A DNA stretch of 33,533 nt from Ruminiclostridium sp. (lineage in GTDB: Bacteria > Bacillota > Clostridia > DSM-8532), in assembly GCA_012523055.1 (NCBI GenBank), contig JAAYJG010000322.1, positions 1 through 33,533 of the forward strand, read 5' to 3'. The stretch's first letter is position 1. Each line of letters begins with the position of its first letter. A model generated the notes under the pieces. That model saw nothing but the letters and a program-made list of their open reading frames with translations, was not told where the DNA came from and made no database searches. The position numbers and the translations under genes are program-made. Shown piece by piece: positions 15,084 to 21,970 of this stretch.

Positions 15084-15139
15084 GTCATCCTGAGCACAGC
15101 GAAGGATCTTGTCAGGAGTAATGCGAGATCCTTCACTTC
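15084..15139. repeat. GTCATCCTGAGC-type dispersed repeat
   Basis: GTCATCCTGAGC at 15084-15095 leads into GAAGGATCT (15101-15109), which pairs with AGATCCTTC (15126-15134). This palindromic repeat type is spread through many bacterial intergenic regions. The same GTCATCCTGAGC core, on the other strand, makes the tandem repeat at 31172-31220. The bases from here to the promoter at 15217 hold nothing else I can define. Confidence 0.65.
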
Positions 15140-15216
15140 GTTCAGCAGGCTGCGCCTGTTTAACTGCGAACAGTAATTTTTTATACTCTGCATAATTTCT
15201 ATTTTTGCTGAAAGTT

Positions 15217-15245
15217 TTGACATTTCGATTACATTAATCTATAAT
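15217..15245 (+). promoter_or_regulatory. consensus sigma-A promoter of the 15.3-18.0 kb operon
   Basis: TTGACA (15217-15222), a 17-base spacer and TATAAT (15240-15245) are a perfect match to consensus. The expected start is about 15252. A promoter this strong usually needs a repressor, and a LexA-box-like palindrome begins at 15253. Confidence 0.85.
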
Positions 15246-15252
15246 ATTTGAT

Positions 15253-15266
15253 AGAACATACGTTCT
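15253..15266 (+). promoter_or_regulatory. candidate LexA (SOS) box
   Basis: AGAACATACGTTCT contains GAACATACGTTC (15254-15265), which matches the Gram-positive LexA/DinR core GAACRNRYGTTY at all twelve positions; only the outermost C...C pair of the longer consensus is A...T. It covers about +1 to +14 of the strong promoter just upstream, the expected place for repression. I saw no other GAAC-N4-GTTC in this window. Confidence 0.65.
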
Positions 15267-15341
15267 AAAGGACGATAGGAATCAAGGCATTGGTTGCATT
15301 TCTGTGGACAGTGTATATCCTGCCATTGGAGGTTGTAAAGT

Positions 15342-16472
15342 ATGAAAAGACACGTCATCGATCTGGCTGCTTTTTTACCTGAAGGACAAACCATATGCGA
15401 ATTAAAAGACAATCTCCTTCACATGACGACGTCCCGTGCAATACCGACTCAGCGCTTTGATGCCGAACACCTGTCGATCAGTTCAAACATTTTTCTGCCC
15501 GACAAATTCAAGCTGCCCCTGCGGGTTGATATCACTGCAAAAATAGACGCTCCAGGTTTATATGTGCTTGTAGGGAAAGGCCATGTTAATTTTGGCACAT
15601 TATGCTCGGATAACAGGCGCATTGATGACATAGTTTCCCCATCACGAAAGACAATCTATTATCACAATGATATACCCATGAATCAGTTTACCGATATCTC
15701 CCTGATATACGATTTAAAAGAAATGCAAATTCTGGTTGATGGGCAAGAAAGGTATTACTCGAACAATGAAAGGTATATGAAATCACAGGAATTCAGGGAA
15801 TTAAACAAGGAAGGCTTTGGGCTGAAAATTGCCTGTGACAAGCTCACAAACCTGACCATTCAATCAGTTGCCATCACCGAGTTCCCAGATACTTGCAGTA
15901 TTGTACATACCGGGGCTGAACTGCCAGTTGCTTTTACGAAAAACCAGGTATTAGAACCAGGTGAAAGGCCAACTTTTGAAAAGTGCATTTCACGGCTTCC
16001 GGCGACCATAAAAAATGAAATTATTAAGCTCGATGAGTACCTTAAGTCGCTAAAACGGTTTAAATTCAAAAGACAAATCGAGAAAAACGGCAATAAAGTA
16101 ACTTATGTCGCGTCTGATTATGGTTTTTCTTATGCCATATACTTAAGCAACCACATGTTTGATCATTCTCTGCAATGGTATATCATCACAAATGGAAAGC
16201 CTGAAACCTGGCACAGAAAAGCTGATAAGATGGAAGAAACACTGAACAGCCTCATACAAAAAGCACCGGATTTTGCACAACGGATGTTCTTCAATCTGGA
16301 CGACTGCATGGGATGCTATAAAAACTGTCTTGCACAAACTCGGTACCAGTTGGGCGAAAAGAAAAAAGTTGTGTGCCATGGCAAGCTGAAATTCAAAATG
16401 AGTCCATCCGGGTTTGAAGATGTTCGTGCTTTTATCGATGAAATATACGCTATAACACAACAGTCGCAGTAA
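15342..16472 (+). CDS. unrecognised protein: beta-rich N-terminus, C-terminal Cys cluster
   Basis: A 376-residue soluble protein with no signal peptide or membrane helix. Residues about 1-190 alternate short beta strands (LSISSNIFLPDKFKLPLRVDI, YVLVGKGHVNFGTL, MQILVDGQERYY), which looks like a lectin/LamG-type sandwich that binds sugars or other ligands; this is a fold guess only. The C-terminal part is mixed and ends in DCMGCYKNCLAQTRYQ...KKKVVCHGKLKF, with a C-x2-C-x3-C plus a distant Cys that may bind metal. GGAGG nine bases upstream supports ATG 15342. It is first in an operon with an alpha/alpha-toroid protein and an MmcQ/YjbR protein, behind a consensus promoter with a LexA-like box, so a DNA-damage-induced role is suggested. 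I do not recognise the family. Confidence 0.82.
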   Translation: MKRHVIDLAAFLPEGQTICELKDNLLHMTTSRAIPTQRFDAEHLSISSNIFLPDKFKLPLRVDITAKIDAPGLYVLVGKGHVNFGTLCSDNRRIDDIVSPSRKTIYYHNDIPMNQFTDISLIYDLKEMQILVDGQERYYSNNERYMKSQEFRELNKEGFGLKIACDKLTNLTIQSVAITEFPDTCSIVHTGAELPVAFTKNQVLEPGERPTFEKCISRLPATIKNEIIKLDEYLKSLKRFKFKRQIEKNGNKVTYVASDYGFSYAIYLSNHMFDHSLQWYIITNGKPETWHRKADKMEETLNSLIQKAPDFAQRMFFNLDDCMGCYKNCLAQTRYQLGEKKKVVCHGKLKFKMSPSGFEDVRAFIDEIYAITQQSQ

Positions 16473-16569
16473 GGTTTTCGTCGATTTTGTGTTCGTTCTT
16501 TTCAAAGTACTTGCCCACTTATGCGACAACAGCAAAAGGGTATTTCGTTGACAAGGAGGTATAGGCAGG

Positions 16570-17607
16570 ATGATATCCGTACACAAAGCAATGATGGATT
16601 GTGCGCAGCAGCTTCTTTCACAGGATATCAATCCTGTTATCAGATATAAGCTTCTGAAGGATGTTGTTGGTTTATCCACAGACACGCCGCAGATGAAAGC
16701 ATTGAAGGAAGAAGTATTGGCAAGCCCTTTGGTTAGCGAGCTTGACGATGAGCAGCTATATGATGGCAGCTGGGGCAGGTTCAACTCCATTGATTACACG
16801 GTGAAAAAGAAATTTCCGACAACCTGCATTGCTGTGGAAAGAGCATTGTATATTGGCCTGAATAATGAAGATACGATTCTTTTCAACGCACTTGAGTACA
16901 TCAGAGATGTTTTTCACAAAAAGGTCAGGGTGCCGGATAGGGGCGAGGTGAATGAAAGATGGCCTGCATTTAGCCAGTATCGCATCGCATACTTTCTGGA
17001 ATTGCTGCAGCCTTATAGTGAAGATGTGGATCAGGTTTGGCACACATGGCTATATATCGTTCAAAGGGCATTCTCGGAAGGGTTTTATGATCATGAAAAG
17101 AACCAAAAAGCGCAGCGGGAGGTTTTCGGCATCACTGGAAAAAGGTTGATTCTGCTGCCGTTTAATTTCTTACTGCTTCGCCGGAACGATATCCCTGACA
17201 GGCTTCAGCATGCAATGCTGGATTATTGTTGGGAAAGACACCTGAAAAACGGTTATTTTTGGCCGGAAGCAAAGCTGCACCAGCTGCCGGAAAGCTTTTA
17301 TTATAACAAAACCCACCGTTGGTTTAGCTCACTGGAATTTTTCATAACATTCAAAGGAAATTCACGATATCTTCAAGGCCCCATTGAATGGGTTATCAAT
17401 GGTAGAAGCGAGGATGGACTTTGGGATTTCGGGCCTCAAATAAAAGATCCCTTTGGTTATTACCGTTATTTATCGACAGAAGGGTGGAAAAAACGGCAGA
17501 ATCGCGTGATTGACTGCACTGTGGAAATCCTTGTGATCTTAAAAAAGTATCTTGATTCTAATCAGGAACAGAAAGCTCACCATTTCACAGACCAGCAGTC
17601 CGAATAA
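16570..17607 (+). CDS. predicted alpha/alpha-toroid (prenyltransferase/squalene-cyclase-fold) protein
   Basis: A 345-residue soluble, mainly helical protein. The opening INPVIRYKLLKDVVGLSTDTPQM, then YDGSWGRF and TTCIAVERALYIGL, and later RSEDGLWDFGP and NRVIDCTVEILVILKKYL, resemble the repeated helix pairs and QW-like DGSWG motifs of the terpenoid cyclase/prenyltransferase toroid. Proteins of this type are sometimes wrongly named NifH in databases. The DxDD or DDxD acids of true cyclases are not obvious, so catalysis of that kind is doubtful. AAGGAGG at 16552-16558 precedes the ATG. It is the second gene of the operon, 97 bases after the first and 32 before the MmcQ/YjbR gene. Function unknown. 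Confidence 0.78.
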   Translation: MISVHKAMMDCAQQLLSQDINPVIRYKLLKDVVGLSTDTPQMKALKEEVLASPLVSELDDEQLYDGSWGRFNSIDYTVKKKFPTTCIAVERALYIGLNNEDTILFNALEYIRDVFHKKVRVPDRGEVNERWPAFSQYRIAYFLELLQPYSEDVDQVWHTWLYIVQRAFSEGFYDHEKNQKAQREVFGITGKRLILLPFNFLLLRRNDIPDRLQHAMLDYCWERHLKNGYFWPEAKLHQLPESFYYNKTHRWFSSLEFFITFKGNSRYLQGPIEWVINGRSEDGLWDFGPQIKDPFGYYRYLSTEGWKKRQNRVIDCTVEILVILKKYLDSNQEQKAHHFTDQQSE

Positions 17608-17639
17608 ATTCCAGGTTAAGCAATGAACGGAGTGAAAAA

Positions 17640-18014
17640 ATGACATCTGAAGAAATACTAAACTATTGTCTGTCCAAGCTCGGTGCATATATTGATTTTC
17701 CTTTTGGAGACATCCCGATTTGTGTTAAGGTTGGCAAGAGATTGTTTGCACAATTGTACCCGAAACCGGCTGACTTTAAACTCACTTTGAATTGCGACAG
17801 GGTTGTCGGTGAACTGTACAGAAATCTGTACCCAGATGACGTTACGAGGGGGTATCATTGCCCGCCTGTAATGCAGCCATATTTCAACACAATTCGGCTC
17901 AATGGTATTGTTCCAGACAATGAACTGAAGAAAATGATCGACCATTCTTATGCCACTGTCGTTAAAAAGCTTCCAAAACAGTTACAGCATCAACTAAAGG
18001 GTGAATGCTCGTAA
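17640..18014 (+). CDS. MmcQ/YjbR family DNA-binding-fold protein
   Basis: A 124-residue single-domain protein of the MmcQ/YjbR family (CyaY-like fold). Landmarks are FPFGDIPICVKVGKRLFAQLYPKP, a LTLNCD strand, and the tail VTRGYHCPPVMQPYFNTIRLNG...ELKKMIDHSYATVVKKLPK. The family name comes from a gene in the mitomycin C cluster of Streptomyces, and members are thought to bind DNA, but the biochemical role is not settled. A GGAG precedes the ATG. It is the last gene of the operon behind the candidate LexA box, which would suit a protein linked to mitomycin or DNA damage. Confidence 0.88.
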   Translation: MTSEEILNYCLSKLGAYIDFPFGDIPICVKVGKRLFAQLYPKPADFKLTLNCDRVVGELYRNLYPDDVTRGYHCPPVMQPYFNTIRLNGIVPDNELKKMIDHSYATVVKKLPKQLQHQLKGECS

Positions 18015-18090
18015 CTATCAAATCTGGCACAACCGTTTTGCCAGAGTGCTGCCGATGGAAAAGGTTGTACAACTCATACAGGAAGCTTAA
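18001..18090 (+). CDS. possible 29-codon ORF or gene remnant overlapping the MmcQ/YjbR end
   Basis: Starting at GTG 18001, inside the last codons of the MmcQ/YjbR gene, a +1-shifted frame encodes RNYQIWHNRFARVLPMEKVV and ends with TAA at 18088-18090. The residue pattern (aromatic plus basic run, then an amphipathic helix) looks protein-like. It may be the C-terminal tail of a lost gene, or an alternative end reached by frameshifting. A TCTGGCA/TGCCAGA hairpin lies within it (18023-18045). I do not know the family. Confidence 0.3.
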   Translation: MNARNYQIWHNRFARVLPMEKVVQLIQEA

Positions 18091-18117
18091 CACCTTTGCT
18101 CAGTATCTGTTACGATT

Positions 18118-18255
18118 TTAAAGCTTCTCGAAGTATATAAACCGCAGACCATCGTGAAGCTTTTCTTCACTGAACCTTTGATAGCCCAGTTTTTCATACT
18201 TGCCCATGATTTCCATGAAGCAGGTAATTACGGGTAGATATATTATTAATGAAGC
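18118..18255 (-). pseudogene. C-terminal fragment of a GNAT acetyltransferase
   Basis: On the minus strand the frame is open from 18255 to a TAA at 18118. It ends EIMGKYEKLGYQRFSEEKLH...RFIYFEKL, which has the usual last-helix and strand pattern (YEKLGY...) of GNAT acetyltransferases. The upstream three quarters of the gene are missing and no start is present, so this is a remnant left by deletion. Confidence 0.5.
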
Positions 18256-18324
18256 TTACCAATCACTTTCAAGTTCAATAGGTTCATTTTTGAAGTCTTT
18301 TATATACGTTTTCTATAATGAGTT

Positions 18325-18353
18325 TTGTAATGATTACACAGAAGTAGTATAAT
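18325..18353 (+). promoter_or_regulatory. promoter of the cupin gene
   Basis: TTGTAA (18325-18330), 17 bases, TATAAT (18348-18353). The gene starts 70 bases downstream. Confidence 0.65.
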
Positions 18354-18423
18354 ATGCTAAAACCCATTTGAGTTGAGTGGGAAAAACGATGAAAATGAAA
18401 GTGTAATGCGGGAGGAAATGATC

Positions 18424-18927
18424 ATGGCCAAGATTTTAAACGCGAATAACATGTCTTTTCAGTTACGAGAATCACCAATCCCCGAGTTTTCCTGGCATAC
18501 CAGCCCTGATTTATCCGAGCTGACAAACTCCAAAGTCCTGAAATTCAATATCCGTTCGCTTGATCCCGGTAAATTTTCCTATCCTTATCATTCACACAGA
18601 AATTCTGAAGAAATGTTTGTTATCCTTTCGGGAAGTGTCACGCTTAGAACCCCAGAGGAGTATAAGGTTTTGTCAGAAGGGGATATTGTGTTTTTTGAAA
18701 TGGGGCCTGAAGGGGCGCACCAATTGTATAATCATACCGATAAGCCCTGCCAGTTTCTCGACATACGCACGGATCTGGGATTGGATGTATGTGATTATCC
18801 TGATTCAGGCAAGATCAACGTTCTGCCCTATAGAGATATCTTTCAATCTGAAACCGCGGTAGATTATTACCAGGGGGAGGAAAATATCAGTAAAAAATGG
18901 CCGGAAGAGATAGTTAACAAAAAGTGA
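18424..18927 (+). CDS. cupin domain-containing protein
   Basis: A 167-residue single-cupin protein. Motif 1 is YHSHRNSEEMFVILSGSVTLRTP (two His and a Glu for metal), and motif 2 lies in LSEGDIVFFEMGPEGAHQLYNHTDKP with its His. Such proteins bind a metal and act as sugar isomerases, dioxygenases or small-molecule sensors; the extended C-terminal part (DVCDYPDSGKINVLPYRDIF) is typical of stand-alone cupins of unknown substrate. GGGAGG sits about eight bases before ATG 18424, so the longer frames from 18373 are not used. It is monocistronic. Confidence 0.85.
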   Translation: MAKILNANNMSFQLRESPIPEFSWHTSPDLSELTNSKVLKFNIRSLDPGKFSYPYHSHRNSEEMFVILSGSVTLRTPEEYKVLSEGDIVFFEMGPEGAHQLYNHTDKPCQFLDIRTDLGLDVCDYPDSGKINVLPYRDIFQSETAVDYYQGEENISKKWPEEIVNKK

Positions 18928-19011
18928 AGCGTTTATTGGTCCGGCCGCAATAATGTGTTTTTAGCCATATGTTAAAAAAAGGAAAGCATGATCTCCGCAT
19001 GTGTTGAGTAG

Positions 19012-19104
19012 CAATGCAGCTGGCTGAAAGCGATTGGCTTTAACGATGTTGACTACTTTTTCAAAGTATTTGAAATGAAAATTTTTAATGACAGAAGGCT
19101 TTAG
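19012..19104 (+). pseudogene. C-terminal fragment of a SAM-dependent methyltransferase
   Basis: A short frame encodes WLKAIGFNDVDYFFKVFEMK and ends with TAG at 19102-19104. This is the usual last strand pair of class I methyltransferases (a L-x-x-x-G-F-x-x-V opening, then an aromatic-rich strand). No start or SAM motif is present. It lies 220 bases before an intact methyltransferase gene, so it may be the rest of a replaced or duplicated copy. Confidence 0.5.
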
Positions 19105-19266
19105 TAGCTTACTGATGTATAACATCTGTTTGGCAGATGTGAGTAACGACATTGGGGTTTAGACGAAGTATACTTTAGTAACCTGACACTACTGGCATAT
19201 TCACAGAACGCTAATGGCATATCCACTAGCCTATTATGGTTTCATTCAGGATCTCCGAAAAGGGTA

Positions 19267-19300
19267 TTGTATAATTATACGACAGGATGTATAATTATAC
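19267..19300 (+). promoter_or_regulatory. promoter with two identical palindromic operators
   Basis: TTGTAT (19267-19272), 17 bases, TATAAT (19290-19295). The 12-bp palindrome GTATAATTATAC occurs at 19269-19280 and again at 19289-19300, exactly 20 bases apart, so one copy lies on each promoter hexamer, on the same face of the helix. A repressor is very likely but unidentified. Confidence 0.7.
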
Positions 19301-19324
19301 ATATTCTTTTGTGGAGGTGTTCAT

Positions 19325-20056
19325 ATGGGAATAGACTACGAAAAAATCTCTAAAAACTACGATTCCGTTAGATATGCAAATCAAAGCACGATCAGTGTTT
19401 TTCTTCAGAACCTACATATTACTGAGGCAACGAAAGTATTGGACTTTGGATGCGGAACCGGCAATTATGCCGACACCCTTCAAAAAGCAACCCATGCACA
19501 GGTGTTTGGCGTAGAGCCATCAGATGGAATGAGAGAGAAGGCAGTTTCCAAAAACAGCAGTGTTGTTTTTTCGAAGGGAAATCACGGGCATATTCCGTTT
19601 GAAGATAATTTCTTTGACTTTGTTTACATGACGGATGTCATTCATCACATTCCTGATTTGGGTGTAATGTTCAGGGAGCTCTTCAGAGTTTTGAAGAAGG
19701 AAGGCTTCCTTTGCATTGTAACACAATCCCATGAACAAATAGACAAAAGGTTTTACGTCAAATATTTTCCCACCACCGCGATTGTGGATAAACACCGTTA
19801 TCCGGATATCCCTGTAATTATCGGTGACGCAGTGAAAGCTGGATTCTCACATATCAGAACAAATGTTAAAGAGGGGGGCATCACCAAAGTACAATCTGAT
19901 TTTGTTGAACTTGCCCGGGCAAAAGGGTATTCCATGTTTCATCTGATACCCGAGGAAGAATACCAAAAAGGCCTTACTGAGCTTGAAAAGGATGTCATGA
20001 CTGATGCCTTGTTCGTTCCTGATTCCAGCGGAACCCTTGTATGGCTTGGAAAGTGA
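19325..20056 (+). CDS. class I SAM-dependent methyltransferase
   Basis: A 243-residue cytoplasmic methyltransferase of the Methyltransf_11/UbiE-like type. SAM motif I is VLDFGCGTGNY at 38-48, the acidic residue after strand 2 is in VFGVEPSDGM, and motif IV is DFVYMTDVIHHIPDL, followed by ELFRVLKKEGFLCIV. The substrate is likely a small molecule. GGAGG seven bases upstream supports the ATG. The next gene, a GNAT, starts 13 bases after the stop, so the two form an operon controlled by the doubled palindrome upstream. A two-modifier operon may detoxify or tailor a small molecule. Confidence 0.9.
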   Translation: MGIDYEKISKNYDSVRYANQSTISVFLQNLHITEATKVLDFGCGTGNYADTLQKATHAQVFGVEPSDGMREKAVSKNSSVVFSKGNHGHIPFEDNFFDFVYMTDVIHHIPDLGVMFRELFRVLKKEGFLCIVTQSHEQIDKRFYVKYFPTTAIVDKHRYPDIPVIIGDAVKAGFSHIRTNVKEGGITKVQSDFVELARAKGYSMFHLIPEEEYQKGLTELEKDVMTDALFVPDSSGTLVWLGK

Positions 20057-20069
20057 GGAGAGTATAATA

Positions 20070-20816
20070 ATGATACAGCAGATTGAGGAATTATCAATGA
20101 ATGCGTGGCCGGCATTGCAAACCTGCTTTTACGATGGCTGGGTAATGCGGTTTGCCGATGGATATACGAAAAGATCCAATTCGATTTTACCCATTTACGA
20201 ATCTACGATTTGCGCTGAAGAAAAGATTAACTTTTGCGAGCGGAAGTATGCGGAATGGGGTCTCCCGACAGTATTCAAACTGACACAGGAGAGCAACCCA
20301 CAAAGCCTGGATGGCATTCTTGAGCGTAAAGGCTATCAAAAACTGGATGAAACTGCAGTAAGGCTTTTGGACTTAACTCATTACACCGCCTGTAAGCCGA
20401 ATGATGTCATTCTGGAAGAAAAGTTTACTGAAAACTGGATAAACAGCTTTTTTCAGTGTTCCGGATTGACCGATGCAGGACAGCAAACAGCAGCAAAACA
20501 GATTCTTGGGTATATTCGCGCAGAGATTGTCTGTGTAGCAAAAACCGTGGAAGATAAAATCGTTGGGTGCGGCTTTGGCGTGATGGAAAGGGGATTTGTT
20601 GGCATCTTTAATATTGTGGTATCCAATGATTACCGCAGGAATGGATTTGGGTTGGATATCATGAATGGAATTCTGATGAAGGCAAAGGAAAAGGGAGTAC
20701 AAAACTCTTATTTACAGGTTGTCGTTGGTAATGCACCCGCAGAAAGTCTGTATACAAAGCTGGGCTACAAAGAAGTATATCATTATTGGTATAGGAGAAA
20801 GGAATCTCAGATCTAA
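20070..20816 (+). CDS. GNAT family N-acetyltransferase
   Basis: A 248-residue protein with a C-terminal GNAT domain. VGCGFGVMERGFVGIFNIVV, then SNDYRRNGFGLDIMNGIL (the acetyl-CoA loop R-R-N-G-F-G), and APAESLYTKLGYKEVYHYWY are canonical. The N-terminal half (NAWPALQTCFYDGWVMRFADGYTKRSNSI) matches the extended GNATs seen next to methyltransferases. GAGGAG before ATG 20070 decides the start; the in-frame extension to 20004 overlaps the methyltransferase gene and is rejected. It is the second gene of that operon. Confidence 0.88.
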   Translation: MIQQIEELSMNAWPALQTCFYDGWVMRFADGYTKRSNSILPIYESTICAEEKINFCERKYAEWGLPTVFKLTQESNPQSLDGILERKGYQKLDETAVRLLDLTHYTACKPNDVILEEKFTENWINSFFQCSGLTDAGQQTAAKQILGYIRAEIVCVAKTVEDKIVGCGFGVMERGFVGIFNIVVSNDYRRNGFGLDIMNGILMKAKEKGVQNSYLQVVVGNAPAESLYTKLGYKEVYHYWYRRKESQI

Positions 20817-20852
20817 AAATCTGTACCCGCCAACGCACGTTTTTTATGCAAG

Positions 20853-20878
20853 AACCCGGTGTCAATTGACGCCGGGTT
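20853..20878 (+). terminator. likely terminator hairpin of the methyltransferase-GNAT operon
   Basis: AACCCGGTGTC and GACGCCGGGTT form an 11-bp stem (one G-U) 37 bases after the GNAT stop, followed by ATTTTA rather than a long U-run. The bases just before it (20819-20843, GTACCCGCCAACGCACG) resemble part of the core of the modular repeat at 2.8 and 11.3 kb. Confidence 0.45.
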
Positions 20879-20903
20879 ATTTTAAAAACACATTTGTACA
20901 AAG

Positions 20904-20992
20904 GGCTATTCCACGAACGTATGGGTCTTTTAATCCGAGCAAACGAGGGACTGAAAGACAATACGGCTATTCCACGAATGTATGGGTCTTTT
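20904..20992. repeat. two 28-bp direct repeats with a 33-bp spacer
   Basis: GGCTATTCCACGAAC...GGGTCTTTT occurs at 20904-20931 and 20965-20992 with a single difference (C or T at position 16), giving a period of 61 bases. Each unit has a short CCACG/CG-TGG dyad. Repeat length, spacer length and period are those of a type I-E CRISPR unit. There are only two units and no cas genes are in the window, so it may be a relic, a mini-array, or an unrelated repeat. Confidence 0.7.
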
Positions 20993-21028
20993 GCCAGCGA
21001 CCCAAATTAGCTATTACTGCGAGAAGCT

Positions 21029-21415
21029 TTATTCTACATAAATTTCAACCTTTTCCTGGCGTTCCTCATCTTCAATCTCTGCGATTTTGCCTTGGGCACC
21101 GTTCTTAACGGCTTCCATTACTGCCTTGATATCAATTTTATTCAGCCCTACGTCCATCATTTGCGGAGCATAGGCAGTACCAAGCTTCAGGCCGATATCG
21201 ACAAGAGATATGGGTAGATTTACTTTCGTCTTTACTCTGTCATCCATCGTCATCACTCGAATCTTTATCCACTTTGCGTGCCCTGCAGTTACAAGGCTCT
21301 CTTCGGCAGGTGCCTGATCCAGCGCGTTCATCAGCTCCAGGCCTTCCTGTGCTGAAACCTTGCCTTCTTCAATCATCTTTAAGATCTGCATTCTTTCTTC
21401 TGATATATTTCTCAT
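21029..21415 (-). CDS. SHOCT-like domain protein (YvlB-type)
   Basis: A 128-residue protein. Residues 1-35 (MRNISEERMQILKMIEEGKV..AQEGLELMNAL) are a SHOCT-like/YvlB N-terminal helix pair, often used for oligomerisation; the remainder (WIKIRVMTMDDRVKTKVNLP, VGLNKIDIKAVMEAVKNGAQG, EKVEIYVE) is a small mixed domain common in proteins next to DUF2089 regulators. GGAGG before ATG 21415 is preferred over the frame extending to 21472. It follows the DUF2089 gene by 124 bases and shares with it the L-x3-x-G-x-I/V-S-x-x-E-A/G-L-x-L-L/M motif, so the two proteins may interact. Confidence 0.82.
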   Translation of the reverse strand: MRNISEERMQILKMIEEGKVSAQEGLELMNALDQAPAEESLVTAGHAKWIKIRVMTMDDRVKTKVNLPISLVDIGLKLGTAYAPQMMDVGLNKIDIKAVMEAVKNGAQGKIAEIEDEERQEKVEIYVE

Positions 21416-21492
21416 ATCAAAATCCTCCATTTCAATTGATACCTGTTTCATTTCTATTCGGCGTGTAAGCATGACTTAACCAAGATGGTTCT

Positions 21493-21544
21493 GCTAAATG
21501 GTTCCGTTGGTTCATTGTATACCGGTTGTAATGAACCATTTAGC
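21493..21544 (-). promoter_or_regulatory. mutually exclusive hairpins between the DUF2089 and SHOCT-like genes
   Basis: GCTAAATGGTTC (21493-21504) pairs exactly with GAACCATTTAGC (21533-21544), while TGGTTCATT (21508-21516) pairs exactly with AATGAACCA (21530-21538). Both pairings use the same segment, which overlaps the DUF2089 stop codon, so only one can form. It could tune expression of the second gene. Confidence 0.5.
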
Positions 21545-21917
21545 ACTCAGATGAATCATTCAGCAGCCTTAAGGCTTCATCCTTGCTGATTTCTCCACGG
21601 CTGAGCTTTTCCAGCACTTCCTTGCGGTTCACCAGGTTTTTTGGCTGTTCCACCTGGTAGCCCAAAGCGCCAATCACTTCGTCCAGCTTGTTTCGCACGG
21701 TGGGGTAGGAGATTCCCAGTTCTTTTTCAATTTCCTTGATGTTGCCTCTGCTTTTTATGAAAACCTCGATGAAGTATTTTTGCGGCCCGGTCAGCTTGCA
21801 GAACTTACACAGATCAAATTCACCCCGTATTGTAGTATCACAATGATAACAATGGATTTCGGTGATCTGCAGCTCATTGTCGCATACAGGACATTTTCCG
21901 AGAACTTCATGTTTCAT
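21540..21917 (-). CDS. DUF2089 domain-containing regulator
   Basis: A 125-residue protein with an N-terminal zinc ribbon (Cys9, Cys12, Cys23, Cys26, plus Cys37 and Cys40). A helix-turn-helix-like region follows (IEVFIKSRGNIKEIEKELGISYPTVRNKLDEVI, about 50-82), and a SHOCT-like tail (VLEKLSRGEISKDEALRLL) ends it. The family is annotated as unknown, but ISYPTVRNKL strongly resembles a DNA-recognition helix. AGGAGG seven bases upstream supports the ATG. It is the first gene of a two-gene operon whose promoter is flanked by two dyads, suggesting autorepression. Confidence 0.88.
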   Translation of the reverse strand: MKHEVLGKCPVCDNELQITEIHCYHCDTTIRGEFDLCKFCKLTGPQKYFIEVFIKSRGNIKEIEKELGISYPTVRNKLDEVIGALGYQVEQPKNLVNRKEVLEKLSRGEISKDEALRLLNDSSEC

Positions 21918-21970
21918 CCATTCACCTCCTGACTGATGAACAATTCAATTCTTGATTTTTATTTTTCAAT

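Noticed and set aside
18961-19152. 63-codon minus-strand frame after the cupin gene
   Set aside because: It overlaps the plus-strand methyltransferase fragment, which explains the sequence better.
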